A stretch of 29,673 nucleotides of DNA from contig CAZNOS010000004.1 in NCBI GenBank assembly GCA_964574775.1, positions 1 to 29,673 of the forward strand, given 5' to 3'. Origin of the DNA: CABMGO01 sp964574775. Lineage in GTDB: Archaea; Nanobdellota; Nanobdellia; Pacearchaeales; GW2011-AR1. Below are positions 6,692 to 14,569 of this stretch, piece after piece. Made by a program: the position numbers and the translations under genes. Under the pieces are notes generated by a model. That model was not told the DNA's origin, made no database searches, and saw nothing but the letters and a program-made list of their open reading frames with translations. Position 1 is the first letter of the stretch, and each line of letters starts with the position of its first letter.

Positions 6692-7636
6692 ATGGGAACT
6701 ACACATAAACCAAAAGCAGGAAGTTTGCAGTATTGGCCTAGAAAGAGAGCTGAAAGAATTTTACCGAATGTAAATTGGAATGCTATCAAATCTACTAATG
6801 CTGGATTAATGGGTTTCATCGGATATAAGGTCGGAATGACTTCTGCATTCGTTAAGGACGAAACTGCGGATTCTATGACAAAGGGCAAAAAAATTATTGT
6901 TCCGGCGACTATTGTTGAGTGTCCTGAGTTAAAGATTTTTTCTGTGAGATTTTATAAAGATAAAAAAGTTGCTGGTGATGTTATTGTTTCTAATGATAAA
7001 GAATTAAAGCGTGTTGTTAAGGTTCCAAAACAGGTTGGAAAAATTGAGGATTTTAAAAATGATTTTGATGATGTGAGAGTTATTGTTTATTCCGATGTTA
7101 AAAAAACAGATGTTAAGAAAGCTCCCGATATGATTGAACTGGCAATTGTTGGAACAAAAGAACAGAAGCTTGCTTTCGTTAAGGATAAAGCTGGAAAATC
7201 AATTAGTGTTTCTGAAATATTCTCCAAGGGACTTGTCGACGTAAGAGGAGTTACGACTGGTCATGGATTACAGGGTCCGGTAAAGAGAATTGGTATTACA
7301 TTAAAATCACATAAATCCGAAAAGGGAGTTAGAAGACCTGGAAATTTAGCTCCGTGGCATCCTGCAAGAGTTACGTTTGTTACGGCAATGGCTGGACAAT
7401 TTGGATTCTTCACGAGAGTTTTATTAAACAATACGATAATCAAACAGGCTAAAATTAGCGAATTGAATATAAATAAGAACGGCGGATTCCCGCATTATGG
7501 AAACATAAAAACAGAATTCTTGGTTATTTCTGGATCCTTACCTGGACCACAAAAAAGACCACTGCTTTTGACTGCTCCGTTAAGACCAACAAAATCCGTA
7601 AGTAAAAGAAAATGGGAGTTCATTGAATTAAGATAA
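6692..7636 (+). CDS. rpl3: Large ribosomal subunit protein uL3
   Basis: 314 residues, somewhat shorter than the usual archaeal 330-350. It opens with the archaeal/eukaryotic signature PKAGSLQYWPRKRAERILP (about 8-26), then GYKVGMT at 45-51. The conserved loop with HGLQGPVKRIGITLKSHKSEKG and PWHPARVTFVTAMAGQFGFFTR spans about 190-243; this extension reaches toward the peptidyl-transferase centre and helps nucleate 50S assembly. It is the first large gene of the cluster, and uL4 follows after 1 nt. The ATG at 6692 matches the family N-terminus. Confidence 0.97.
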   Translation: MGTTHKPKAGSLQYWPRKRAERILPNVNWNAIKSTNAGLMGFIGYKVGMTSAFVKDETADSMTKGKKIIVPATIVECPELKIFSVRFYKDKKVAGDVIVSNDKELKRVVKVPKQVGKIEDFKNDFDDVRVIVYSDVKKTDVKKAPDMIELAIVGTKEQKLAFVKDKAGKSISVSEIFSKGLVDVRGVTTGHGLQGPVKRIGITLKSHKSEKGVRRPGNLAPWHPARVTFVTAMAGQFGFFTRVLLNNTIIKQAKISELNINKNGGFPHYGNIKTEFLVISGSLPGPQKRPLLLTAPLRPTKSVSKRKWEFIELR

Positions 7637-7637
7637 A

Positions 7638-8426
7638 ATGGTAAACGCAAAATTATTCGACGCAAAGGGAAAAGAAAAGGGCAAAGTAGAATTGCCAAAA
7701 ATTGTTTCTGGAGAAATTAGAAAAGATATTTTAGCTAAAGTTTTTGAAACACAAAAAAGAGAACAGCCTTATGGCGCGATGGTTTTTGCTGGTAGAAATT
7801 ATTCTGCTGCTGGTATATTGAGAAGAAAGAGACATGCGTGGAAAGTTACATACGGAAAAGGTATTTCTAGAGCTCCAAGAAAAATTATGTCTAGACATGG
7901 ACAGAGTTTTCAGTGGGTCGGTGCGTCTGCTAACTACTCTAGAGGCGGTGGTGTTGCTCATCCACATAGACCTGAAGAAAATCAGTTCAAAAAAGTTAAT
8001 AAAAAAGAATTATTACTTGCTTTAAGCTCTGCGATTGCTGGAACCTTTGACGGAAAATCTATTGAAAAGAAATATGGATTTAAAGCTGACAACTCTTCTA
8101 TCGTTGCTGATGATAAGGTTTTGGCATTAAAGACAAAAGATTTTATTGAGTTTTTAAAAGTTGTTTTCGGAAATGCATTCGGTAAATTATTGCAGAAGAA
8201 AAAGGTAAGGGCTGGTGGCGCAAAATCCAGAGGAAGAAAATATAAATCCAATGCTGGCTTATTGTTTGTTATTGCTTCTGATGAAAAAATGAATAGATCT
8301 GGAATTGATGTAGTGAAAGCTAAAGAATTGAGAATCGCAAACTTGGCTCCAAATGGCGAGCCTGGAAGATTTGCAGTTTATACTGAAAAAGCATTAAAAG
8401 AAATTGATGGAGTTTGGAAATGGTAG
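7638..8426 (+). CDS. rpl4: Large ribosomal subunit protein uL4
   Basis: 262 residues, normal for archaea. The long loop that lines the exit tunnel is recognisable at about 47-115: PYGAMVFAGRNYSAAGILRR, then the Gly/Arg-rich KGISRAPRKI and YSRGGGVAHPHRPEE. The globular part contains the ARGGKSRGRKYK-like segment RAGGAKSRGRKYKS near 191-204. uL4 is an early 23S-binding assembly protein and in many organisms represses its own operon. Its stop codon overlaps the uL23 start by 7 nt. Confidence 0.97.
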   Translation: MVNAKLFDAKGKEKGKVELPKIVSGEIRKDILAKVFETQKREQPYGAMVFAGRNYSAAGILRRKRHAWKVTYGKGISRAPRKIMSRHGQSFQWVGASANYSRGGGVAHPHRPEENQFKKVNKKELLLALSSAIAGTFDGKSIEKKYGFKADNSSIVADDKVLALKTKDFIEFLKVVFGNAFGKLLQKKKVRAGGAKSRGRKYKSNAGLLFVIASDEKMNRSGIDVVKAKELRIANLAPNGEPGRFAVYTEKALKEIDGVWKW

Positions 8427-8668
8427 TTTTAGAAAAAGTAAAAGCAACTGAAAAAGTAGTAAGAATGATTGAATCCGAAAATTTAATTGCATTCGAAACT
8501 GACAGAAAAGTAACAAAAGAAGAAATTGCAAAAGAAGTTGAAAATTTATTTAATGTTAAAGTTGCGAGCGTTAGAACTATGACGAGAAAAAACAAAAAAA
8601 TAGCTTATGTTAGATTAACTAAAGATTACAGTGCAGCAGACGTTGCATCTAAATTAGGAGTATTATAA
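8420..8668 (+). CDS. rpl23: Large ribosomal subunit protein uL23
   Basis: 82 residues from ATG 8420, which overlaps the uL4 stop; a TTG two codons earlier is in frame but the ATG gives the standard N-terminus. The sequence follows the uL23 plan: TEKVVRMIESENLIAFETDRKVTKEEI, then LFNVKVASVRTMTRKNKKIAYVRLTKDYSAADVASKLG. uL23 sits at the tunnel exit and docks SRP and the SecY translocon. The stop and the uL2 start share one base. Confidence 0.95.
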   Translation: MVVLEKVKATEKVVRMIESENLIAFETDRKVTKEEIAKEVENLFNVKVASVRTMTRKNKKIAYVRLTKDYSAADVASKLGVL

Positions 8669-9366
8669 TGGGAAAGAGAATTATTTCACAAGCACGAGGA
8701 CACGGAAGTTTTTCATATAGAGTTAGAAGAAAAGCATTTATGTTAAAACCAGCTTATCCAATAAATCTCGACGGAGAGTGGGAAGTCGTGAATTTAGAAA
8801 CTGAGGCTGGACACACGGCACCGATTGCTATATTAAAAAATAAATCTGGAAAAACATTTCAAAATTTTGCCGTAAAGGGATTATATGTCGGGCAAAAAAT
8901 CACATTCAATGGAACAAAGAACGGCGATGTCGCACATTTGAACAAATTACAAAATGGTACAAAGATTTTTAATATGGAGTTAAGATTAAATGACGGTGGA
9001 AAACTTGTTAGAACAAGTGGAAATTCTGCTGTAATAATGAACAACAACGGTAAAATTGTTAAAGTTATGATGCCGTCGAAACAAGAAAAGATATTTGAGG
9101 GCGAGTGTAGAGTTACTATTGGTGAAATTGCTGGAGAAGGTAGATTAGAAAAACCTATATTGAAGGCCGGTAAAATGCACTTTATTAAAAAATCAAGAAA
9201 TAAATTATGGCCTAGAACGTCTGCAGTCAAGATGAACATTATTGACCATCCGTTTGGTTCTGGTAGAGGAAAGAGACCTAAATCAAAGATTGTCAAGAGA
9301 ATGGCATCACCAGGACAGAAGGTTGGACACTTAAGACCAAGAAGAACAGGAAGGACAAAGAAATAA
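8668..9366 (+). CDS. rpl2: Large ribosomal subunit protein uL2
   Basis: 232 residues. The N-terminal OB-like domain begins GKRIISQARGHGSFSYRVRR. The C-terminal conserved tail has SAVKMNIIDHPFGSGRGKRPK and the strongly basic end RRTGRTKK. The DHPFG motif, equivalent to the essential His region of bacterial uL2 near the peptidyl-transferase centre, is kept, although the segment after it is shorter than the GGGNHQH-type archaeal form. It overlaps its neighbours on both sides by one base. Confidence 0.96.
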   Translation: MGKRIISQARGHGSFSYRVRRKAFMLKPAYPINLDGEWEVVNLETEAGHTAPIAILKNKSGKTFQNFAVKGLYVGQKITFNGTKNGDVAHLNKLQNGTKIFNMELRLNDGGKLVRTSGNSAVIMNNNGKIVKVMMPSKQEKIFEGECRVTIGEIAGEGRLEKPILKAGKMHFIKKSRNKLWPRTSAVKMNIIDHPFGSGRGKRPKSKIVKRMASPGQKVGHLRPRRTGRTKK

Positions 9367-9776
9367 TGGCAATAAATGTAAATATCGGCGCTGGAAGAAT
9401 AAAAACTTTTAGAGGCAAGCAACTTGAAGATTTAAAAGTTTTAGATGTTAGAGAATTCGCTAAACTTTTGACATCGCGAGAAAGAAGAACTATCATGAGA
9501 AGCTTTCAGATACTTGAGAAATTTTTAGAAAAATCAAAGAAAGATGTAGCTAAAGGTAAAATGCCGAAAACACAGACAAGAGAACTTCCAATTGTTCCAA
9601 TAATGGTTGGATGGACTGTCGGGGTTCATAATGGTAAAGAATATACTCCAGTAAAGATCGTAGAGGAAATGTTGGGGCATAGATTGGGTGAGTTCACATT
9701 GACAAGAAAAACAGTTAAACATGGAGCAGCAGGTATTGGAGCCACAAAGGGTTCTTCAAGCTTGTCGGTTAAATAA
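9366..9776 (+). CDS. rps19: Small ribosomal subunit protein uS19
   Basis: 136 residues, typical of archaea. It carries the C-terminal hallmark of uS19, PIVPIMVGWTVGVHNGKEYTPVKIVEEMLGHRLGEFTLTRK (about 75-117), which binds 16S rRNA in the 30S head near the A site. It ends with HGAAGIGATKGSSSLSVK. It is preceded by a 1-nt overlap with uL2 and followed by a 5-nt spacer before uL22. Confidence 0.96.
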   Translation: MAINVNIGAGRIKTFRGKQLEDLKVLDVREFAKLLTSRERRTIMRSFQILEKFLEKSKKDVAKGKMPKTQTRELPIVPIMVGWTVGVHNGKEYTPVKIVEEMLGHRLGEFTLTRKTVKHGAAGIGATKGSSSLSVK

Positions 9777-9781
9777 AAACA

Positions 9782-10414
9782 ATGGAAGAAAAAATAGTTG
9801 AAAAAAAGCCAAGAGCTAAGAAAGTTAAAACTGAAGTAGTTGAAACACCGAGCACAGAAGCTAAGATTGAAGAAAAAACCGAAACTCCAAAAGCTGAAGA
9901 AAAGAAAACAGAAGCAACACAAACAGGCGCATCTGAATCAACAAACAAGGGTCCCAATAGTCAGAAAAAAATCGAAGTTAAAAAAGTCGCAAGAGATGTT
10001 GCAATTGTTAATGCATATTCTGTTTCAATAAGTACAAAACATTCAAGTGCAATTTGCAAGATGATAATGAGAAGACCTATAGACGGATCAATCGATATGT
10101 TAAACTTGGTTTTACTAGAAAAATTAGCTGTTCCAATGACTGCTCTTGAAATACCACACAAAAAAAGATCATTGATGCCAAAAGGATTTGGTGGCGGTGG
10201 AAGATTCCCAAGAAATGCTTCTCGAGAATTTATCCTTTTATTAAAACAATTAAAGGCTAATTGCGAAACAAACGGAGTTGAAAATCCAGTTGTGACAATA
10301 GCTATGGCAAATATTGCTTCGAGACCGTTCAGAAAAGAAGGAAGAAGAGCAAAGAGTACACATATACATTTAGAAGCTAGAGATAAAACTAAATTAATCG
10401 TAAAGAAAAAATAA
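9782..10414 (+). CDS. rpl22: Large ribosomal subunit protein uL22 with long charged N-terminal extension
   Basis: 210 residues against about 150-160 in most archaea. The extra length is an N-terminal low-complexity segment (residues 1 to about 65) rich in Glu, Lys, Thr and Ala. The conserved core follows: SISTKHSSAICKMIMRRPI, IPHKKRSLMPKGFGGGGRFPRNASREFILLLKQLKANCETNG, and a C-terminus with RPFRKEGRRAKSTHIHLEARDKTKLIV. uL22 lines the exit tunnel with uL4. The extension could be disordered on the ribosome surface. No internal ATG gives the usual archaeal N-terminus, so the extension is probably translated. Confidence 0.92.
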   Translation: MEEKIVEKKPRAKKVKTEVVETPSTEAKIEEKTETPKAEEKKTEATQTGASESTNKGPNSQKKIEVKKVARDVAIVNAYSVSISTKHSSAICKMIMRRPIDGSIDMLNLVLLEKLAVPMTALEIPHKKRSLMPKGFGGGGRFPRNASREFILLLKQLKANCETNGVENPVVTIAMANIASRPFRKEGRRAKSTHIHLEARDKTKLIVKKK

Positions 10415-10415
10415 A

Positions 10416-11084
10416 ATGGAAGAAAGAAAATTTGTTGGCATGAGAAAGGAAGAATTCGGAGTTAAAGAATTTATTAAGAAAGAGTTTGGAAAGGGAAAAA
10501 TATCTGGAGTTAAAATTGAGTATACTCCCGTCGGAGAAAAGGTAGTTATATCTACGCACAAACCTGGATTGATTATCGGTAAAAGAGGAGAGTCCATTGA
10601 AAGATTAACTGAAGTTTTGAAGAAAAGATTTAAGATGGAAAATCCAAGAGTAGATATTTCTGAAATACAACACCCGGATTTGGACGCGCAAATAGTAGCT
10701 GATGATATTGCATTATCCCTAGAAAGATTCGGATCATTAAGATTCAAGGCAATTGCATACAAAGCATTGACAAAAATGAAATCCTCTGGAGCACTTGGAG
10801 CTGAAATCGTTTTATCTGGAAGATTACCTAGCGAGAGAGCAAAAACATGGAGATTCAAATTTGGTTATTTAAGAAAAACTGGAGACGCATCTAATGACGT
10901 TGATTATGCAGAAAGTAGAGGTTGCGACAAACAAGGCGTTGTTGGAATTAAGGTTTCGATATTATCACCTGAGGTATTTAAATCAGAAGATGTATTGGTT
11001 AACGATGAACTACTTGCAAAATTAAAAACAAATTTAGATAATATTACAGAGAAACCAATTAAACAAAAGAAGGCGGCTAAATAA
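10416..11084 (+). CDS. rps3: Small ribosomal subunit protein uS3
   Basis: 222 residues. The KH domain carries GLIIGKRGESIERLTEVLKK with the GxxG loop near residues 55-58, followed by the C-terminal uS3 domain with GALGAEIVLSGRLPSERAKTWRFKFGYLRKTGD (about 128-160). uS3 lies at the mRNA entry site of the 30S. The lysine-rich C-terminal tail KPIKQKKAAK is encoded by a 35-bp stretch nearly identical to the end of uL18 (see findings). The stop shares a base with the next start. Confidence 0.96.
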   Translation: MEERKFVGMRKEEFGVKEFIKKEFGKGKISGVKIEYTPVGEKVVISTHKPGLIIGKRGESIERLTEVLKKRFKMENPRVDISEIQHPDLDAQIVADDIALSLERFGSLRFKAIAYKALTKMKSSGALGAEIVLSGRLPSERAKTWRFKFGYLRKTGDASNDVDYAESRGCDKQGVVGIKVSILSPEVFKSEDVLVNDELLAKLKTNLDNITEKPIKQKKAAK

Positions 11085-11284
11085 TGGCAGAAAAGAAAAT
11101 AACTAAAACGGAAAAGAAAGAAACTAAAAAAGTAGAAGTAAAGATCGACGATAAAAAGGAAGATTCAAAAATAATTGAATTGAAAATTGAGTTATTAAAG
11201 CAAGGATCTAAAAAGAGAGATATTAAAAGAGAAATAGCAAGATTATTAACGCTCCAAAATAAAAATATGGGAGACAAAAAATAA
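11084..11284 (+). CDS. rpl29: Large ribosomal subunit protein uL29 (divergent N-terminus)
   Basis: 66 residues. The C-terminal half keeps the uL29 helical signature (ELKIELLKQGSKKRDIKREIARLLTLQNKN). The usual first helix (the EL-R-x-L-S-xx-EL part) is replaced by a Lys/Glu-rich low-complexity stretch of about 27 residues. uL29 sits near the tunnel exit next to uL23. Identification rests on the helix motif plus its fixed place between uS3 and aIF1. Confidence 0.85.
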   Translation: MAEKKITKTEKKETKKVEVKIDDKKEDSKIIELKIELLKQGSKKRDIKREIARLLTLQNKNMGDKK

Positions 11285-11286
11285 TC

Positions 11287-11589
11287 ATGGACATATGCCC
11301 AAAATGCGGTTTACCGATAGCAGCATGTGTGTGTGAAGATATAGCAAAAACCCAACAACAGGTTGAGGTTAAAACCGAAAAACGAAGATTCGGTAAGTTC
11401 GTAACGCTGGTTTACGGATTGGAAGGAGTCGATATAAAGGAAATCGCTAAAAAGCTTAAAAACAAGCTTGCTTGCGGTGGAACTGTCGATGGCAAAGTGA
11501 TTGAGCTTCAAGGAAATCATATCGGAAAGATAAAACCGGTTTTGGTTGAAGCTGGATTCACAGAATCACAAATAATCGAGAAAAGATAA
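11287..11589 (+). CDS. Translation initiation factor aIF1 (SUI1)
   Basis: 100 residues. An N-terminal zinc knuckle (Cys4, Cys7, Cys14, Cys16) precedes the SUI1 fold (about 32-100), with FGKFVTLVYGLEGVDIKEIAKKLKNKLACGGTV and IELQGNHIGKIKPVL, the diagnostic strand-loop of eIF1. aIF1 binds the 30S P site and monitors start-codon selection. A SUI1 gene between uL29 and uS17 is the standard archaeal arrangement. The RNase P protein gene (rnp1/Rpp29) that often follows is absent; uS17 starts 1 nt after the stop. Confidence 0.95.
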   Translation: MDICPKCGLPIAACVCEDIAKTQQQVEVKTEKRRFGKFVTLVYGLEGVDIKEIAKKLKNKLACGGTVDGKVIELQGNHIGKIKPVLVEAGFTESQIIEKR

Positions 11590-11590
11590 A

Positions 11591-11998
11591 ATGGTAAAAG
11601 AAAAAACAACAAAGATTGAAAGTAAAGCAGAAAAAGTTAGCTGTGCGGATAAAAAATGTCCGTTCCACGGTAGCGAAGCTGTTAAGCTTAGAGGAAGAAC
11701 ATTCGAAGGAGAAGTAATCAATAAATTACCCGGAAGAATCAAAATACAATTTGACAGATTTTTGTACGATAGAAAATACGAAAGATTTGACAAGAGAAGA
11801 ACAAAGCTACACGCAAGATTACCCGACTGCATGAAAGACCAAATACAACTTGGAGACTGGATACAGATTACAGAATGTAGACCATTAAGTAAAATCATAC
11901 ACTTTATAGTCACAAAGAAAATCAGAAGTAAGACTGAAAAAGTTGTCGGAACAGATGTTGGATTACAAGTAAAAGATAGAAAGGAGAAAAAACAATGA
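11591..11998 (+). CDS. rps17: Small ribosomal subunit protein uS17
   Basis: 135 residues. It has the archaeal/eukaryotic N-terminal Cys-Pro-Phe-His-Gly segment (Cys18, Cys23, CPFHG) and the OB-fold core GRTFEGEVINKLPGRIKIQFDR plus HARLPDCMKDQIQLGDWIQITECRPLSKIIHFIV. uS17 is an early-binding 30S protein that contacts helix h11 of 16S rRNA. The C-terminus adds about 20 charged residues. Its last four bases overlap the uL14 start (ATGA). Confidence 0.96.
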   Translation: MVKEKTTKIESKAEKVSCADKKCPFHGSEAVKLRGRTFEGEVINKLPGRIKIQFDRFLYDRKYERFDKRRTKLHARLPDCMKDQIQLGDWIQITECRPLSKIIHFIVTKKIRSKTEKVVGTDVGLQVKDRKEKKQ

Positions 11999-12396
11999 AG
12001 GCAGTAACTGGAAAAGTAACTCGAGGATTAAATATTGGAAGTGAGCTGGAAGCAGCTGATAATAGTGGCGCAAGAATTGTTAGAATCGTTTCCGTTAAAG
12101 GCGGAAGAGGACATAAGGGAAGACAGGTTTCAGCTAAAGTTGCGGATTGGGTTAAAGTTTCTGTAAGAAAGGGCGATCCAAAAATGAAAGGCGAAGTATT
12201 TGACGCAGTTGTAATTAGACAAAGAAGAAGTTGGAAAAGACCGAATGGAGAACAAGTTTGTTTTTCAGATAATGCTGTTGCGTTATTAAAAGATGAAAAA
12301 GGAAATCCAAAGGGAACACAGATTAAAGGGCCAGTCGCAAGAGAAATCCAAGAAAGATGGAAAGAAGTATCTAAAATAGCAGCGAGTGTATATTAA
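11995..12396 (+). CDS. rpl14: Large ribosomal subunit protein uL14
   Basis: 133 residues, standard length. The uL14 signature is clear: GSELEAADNSGARIVRIVSVKG near 16-37, then VSVRKGDPKMKGEVFDAVVIRQRRSWKRPNGEQVCFSDNAVALLKDEKGNPKGTQIKGPVARE. It forms part of the subunit interface with uL3 and eL24. A purine-rich GGAGAAAAAAC precedes the ATG. It overlaps uS17 by 4 nt. Confidence 0.97.
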   Translation: MKAVTGKVTRGLNIGSELEAADNSGARIVRIVSVKGGRGHKGRQVSAKVADWVKVSVRKGDPKMKGEVFDAVVIRQRRSWKRPNGEQVCFSDNAVALLKDEKGNPKGTQIKGPVAREIQERWKEVSKIAASVY

Positions 12397-12397
12397 A

Positions 12398-12805
12398 ATG
12401 AAACAAGAATTCACAACAAAATGGAGAGAAAGTAAACAACCTAGAAAGCAAAGGAAGTATTTACACAACTTACCATTACACTTGAAACAGAAATTAATGG
12501 GATCAGCACTCGATAAAGATTTGAGAAAGAAATACGGAATCAGAAGTATTGAAGTAAGAAAGGGCGACGAAGTTGTTATTATGAGAGGAAAATTCGCAAA
12601 GAGAATTGGAAAGATTGTTGAAGTAAATACAAAAAAATCAAGAGTAGCTGTTGAAAATATTCAAAATACGAAAAGAGATGGAAACAAAGTTCATGTTTGG
12701 ATACATGCTTCGAAAATCAAAATTAAAACATTAAACACAGAAGATAAAATGAGATTAGCAACTAAACAAATGGAGAATAAAAATGAGTCACAAGACAAGA
12801 AGTGA
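12398..12805 (+). CDS. rpl24: Large ribosomal subunit protein uL24
   Basis: 135 residues from ATG 12398; the upstream in-frame GTG at 12386 lies inside uL14 and is not needed. It opens with the archaeal KWRESKQPRKQRKYLHNLPLHLKQKLMGSALDKDLRKKYG segment and has a KOW motif with RKGDEVVIMRGKFAKRIGKIVEVN near 52-75. uL24 is an assembly initiator that binds near the 5' end of 23S rRNA and the tunnel exit. Its 3' end overlaps eS4 by 23 nt in a different frame. Confidence 0.96.
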   Translation: MKQEFTTKWRESKQPRKQRKYLHNLPLHLKQKLMGSALDKDLRKKYGIRSIEVRKGDEVVIMRGKFAKRIGKIVEVNTKKSRVAVENIQNTKRDGNKVHVWIHASKIKIKTLNTEDKMRLATKQMENKNESQDKK

Positions 12806-13430
12806 ATTGCCAGCTAGTTGGCCATTACCGAGAAAGGGAACAAAATATTTTGTTGGCTCTAGTCACTCTGCTAGTGATGGAATTCCATTGCAAATTGTAT
12901 TGAGAGATATTTTGAAGGTTGGAACAACTAGGAGAGAAGTTAGATTTATGTTATTAAATAAAGAAATAAGTGTAAATGGAAAAGTAAGAATAAATAAAAA
13001 ATTCCCAGTAAGAGTATTTGATATTGTTACACTTGAGAAAACTGGAAAGAATTATAAATTAAGTATTGCCGGTAAAAAAGTAAAGTTTGAAGAAATTAGC
13101 GCGAAAGACTCTGCTAAGAAGACAGTAAAAATCATCGGAAAAATATTGATTGGAAAAGATAAATATCAGATGAACCTTGAAGACGGATCAAACTTCTTAC
13201 CAAAAGAAAAATTTGTTACTGGTGATAGTGCGGTTATAAATTTAAAAGAGAATAAGATTGAAAAAATCTTACAAATGAAAGAGGGAGCAAAGATATTGGT
13301 TGTTTCTGGAAAACATTCTGGAAAAGAAGGAAAAATAAAAGAAATATTTGCAGATAAAAATGAATATTTAATTAAATTTAGCGACGGAGAAGCTACTCTT
13401 CCATTAAGAGTATTGCTTGCAATTGAATAA
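12783..13430 (+). CDS. rps4e: Small ribosomal subunit protein eS4
   Basis: 215 residues, slightly short for the family (about 235-245). It has the S4-like RNA-binding segment PLQIVLRDILKVGTTRREVRFMLLNKEISVNGKVRINKKFPVRVFDIV (about 37-84) and a C-terminal KOW-type region with KEGAKILVVSGKHSGKEGKI. The usual N-terminal MGKKGPRKHLKR-like stretch is reduced to MSHKTRSELPASWPLPRKG. eS4 is found only in archaea and eukaryotes, at the 30S body. Its start lies within the end of uL24. Confidence 0.95.
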   Translation: MSHKTRSELPASWPLPRKGTKYFVGSSHSASDGIPLQIVLRDILKVGTTRREVRFMLLNKEISVNGKVRINKKFPVRVFDIVTLEKTGKNYKLSIAGKKVKFEEISAKDSAKKTVKIIGKILIGKDKYQMNLEDGSNFLPKEKFVTGDSAVINLKENKIEKILQMKEGAKILVVSGKHSGKEGKIKEIFADKNEYLIKFSDGEATLPLRVLLAIE

Positions 13431-13431
13431 A

Positions 13432-13959
13432 ATGAAAACAGAAAAATTAACAAACATAATGAGAACGCCTAGAATTGAGAAAGTTGTTTTGAATGTAGGT
13501 GGAACTGCAGAGAAATTAGAAAAAGGATTTATATTATTACAGAAACTTACTGGAAAGAAAGTTGTTAAAGTAACTGCAACAAAGAGAATCCCAACATGGG
13601 GCGTTAGACCTGGATTACAAGTTGGAGCAAAGGTTACTCTAAGAGGACAGGGCGCTGAAGCTTTCATTAAGAAAGTTTTACCAGCAATAAACTTTACAAT
13701 CAAAGAAAGACAAATCAGACCAAACTTTGTTTCGTTCGGAATACATGAATATATTGAAATTCCTGGCGTTGAATATATCAGAGAAGTTGGTATCATGGGA
13801 TTCGAAATGACAGTTGTTTTCGTAAGAACTGGCAGAAGAGTTGCATTAAAAAAAGTTAAAAGAGGAAGAGTAAGAAGACAAGATGTAACTATCGAAGAAA
13901 TAGAAAAAATCTTACAAGATAAATTCAAAATTAAAATACTTAGGAGGATAAAACAATGA
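13432..13959 (+). CDS. rpl5: Large ribosomal subunit protein uL5
   Basis: 175 residues from ATG 13432, one base after the eS4 stop; the more 5' in-frame start at 13417 lies inside eS4. The family pattern is present: RIEKVVLNVGGTAEKLEKG, KVTATKRIPTWGVRPGLQVGAKVTLRG, and FVSFGIHEYIEIPGVEYIREVGIMGFEMTVVFVRTGRRV. uL5 binds 5S rRNA and the P-site tRNA elbow in the central protuberance. It ends in a 4-nt overlap with uS14. Confidence 0.97.
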   Translation: MKTEKLTNIMRTPRIEKVVLNVGGTAEKLEKGFILLQKLTGKKVVKVTATKRIPTWGVRPGLQVGAKVTLRGQGAEAFIKKVLPAINFTIKERQIRPNFVSFGIHEYIEIPGVEYIREVGIMGFEMTVVFVRTGRRVALKKVKRGRVRRQDVTIEEIEKILQDKFKIKILRRIKQ

Positions 13960-14186
13960 CAGCAAGTGACTGGAGAAAAATAACAAGGCAGCTTAAATCT
14001 AAGCCAGCTAAGTTAAAGAAGTTCTTGAAGCACAACAAACCAAAAGACAGAAAGTTTGGTGTTGCAATAAACAAGTGCGAAAGATGCGGAAGACAAGGAA
14101 GCCATGTCGGACAATATGGTATAGGTCTTTGCAGACAGTGCTTCAGAGAAATTGCAGTCGATTTAGGTTTTAAAAAATACTCATGA
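13956..14186 (+). CDS. rps14: Small ribosomal subunit protein uS14 (zinc form, N-terminally extended)
   Basis: 76 residues; most archaeal uS14 proteins have about 50-57, so some 20 extra basic residues (up to KKFLKHNKPKDRK) precede the core. The zinc ribbon is intact: Cys41, Cys44, Cys59, Cys62 in KCERCGRQGS...GLCRQCFRE. The extension is probably translated because an AGGAGG ribosome-binding site lies at the right distance before ATG 13956, which itself overlaps the uL5 stop. uS14 sits in the 30S head. Confidence 0.95.
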   Translation: MTASDWRKITRQLKSKPAKLKKFLKHNKPKDRKFGVAINKCERCGRQGSHVGQYGIGLCRQCFREIAVDLGFKKYS

Positions 14187-14569
14187 AAAGCGATATAATA
14201 TCCGATGCATTGAATACAATAATGAATGCGAAAAGAATTGAAAGAACAGAAGTAAGAATAAATAGAATTTCAAAATTCTTAATTAATATATTTGAAATGA
14301 TGAAAGAAGAAAAGTATATTGATTTTGAAGTAAAGGACGAACAAGAAAGCAAGCCTTATGTTATTGTAAAAATACTTAGATTAAATGTATGTAAGTCTAT
14401 TAAGCCAAGATATTCTGTCACAGCTGATGGAGTTGAAAAATATTTAAGAAGATATTTACCGTCCAGAAATTTTGGAACTGTAGTCGTATCTACAAACAAA
14501 GGATTAATGACACAATATGAAGCTGATAAAAATAATTTAGGAGGAAGCTTAATTGCTTATTTCTACTAA
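14183..14569 (+). CDS. rps8: Small ribosomal subunit protein uS8
   Basis: 128 residues, typical. It begins with DIISDALNTIMNAKRIERTEVRI. The C-terminal uS8 signature is KPRYSVTADGVEKYLRRYLPSRNFGTVVVSTNKGLMTQYEADKNNLGGSLIAYFY, including the conserved G-T-x-x-V-S-T-x-K-G-L-M-T core. uS8 organises the 30S central domain. It overlaps uS14 by 4 nt and shares one base with the uL6 start. Confidence 0.97.
   Translation: MKSDIISDALNTIMNAKRIERTEVRINRISKFLINIFEMMKEEKYIDFEVKDEQESKPYVIVKILRLNVCKSIKPRYSVTADGVEKYLRRYLPSRNFGTVVVSTNKGLMTQYEADKNNLGGSLIAYFY

Noticed and set aside
8414..8419. TTG start for uL23, and similar upstream non-ATG starts for uL24 (12386) and uL5 (13417)
   Set aside because: Each lies inside the preceding gene, and the next ATG (8420, 12398, 13432) gives the conserved N-terminus.
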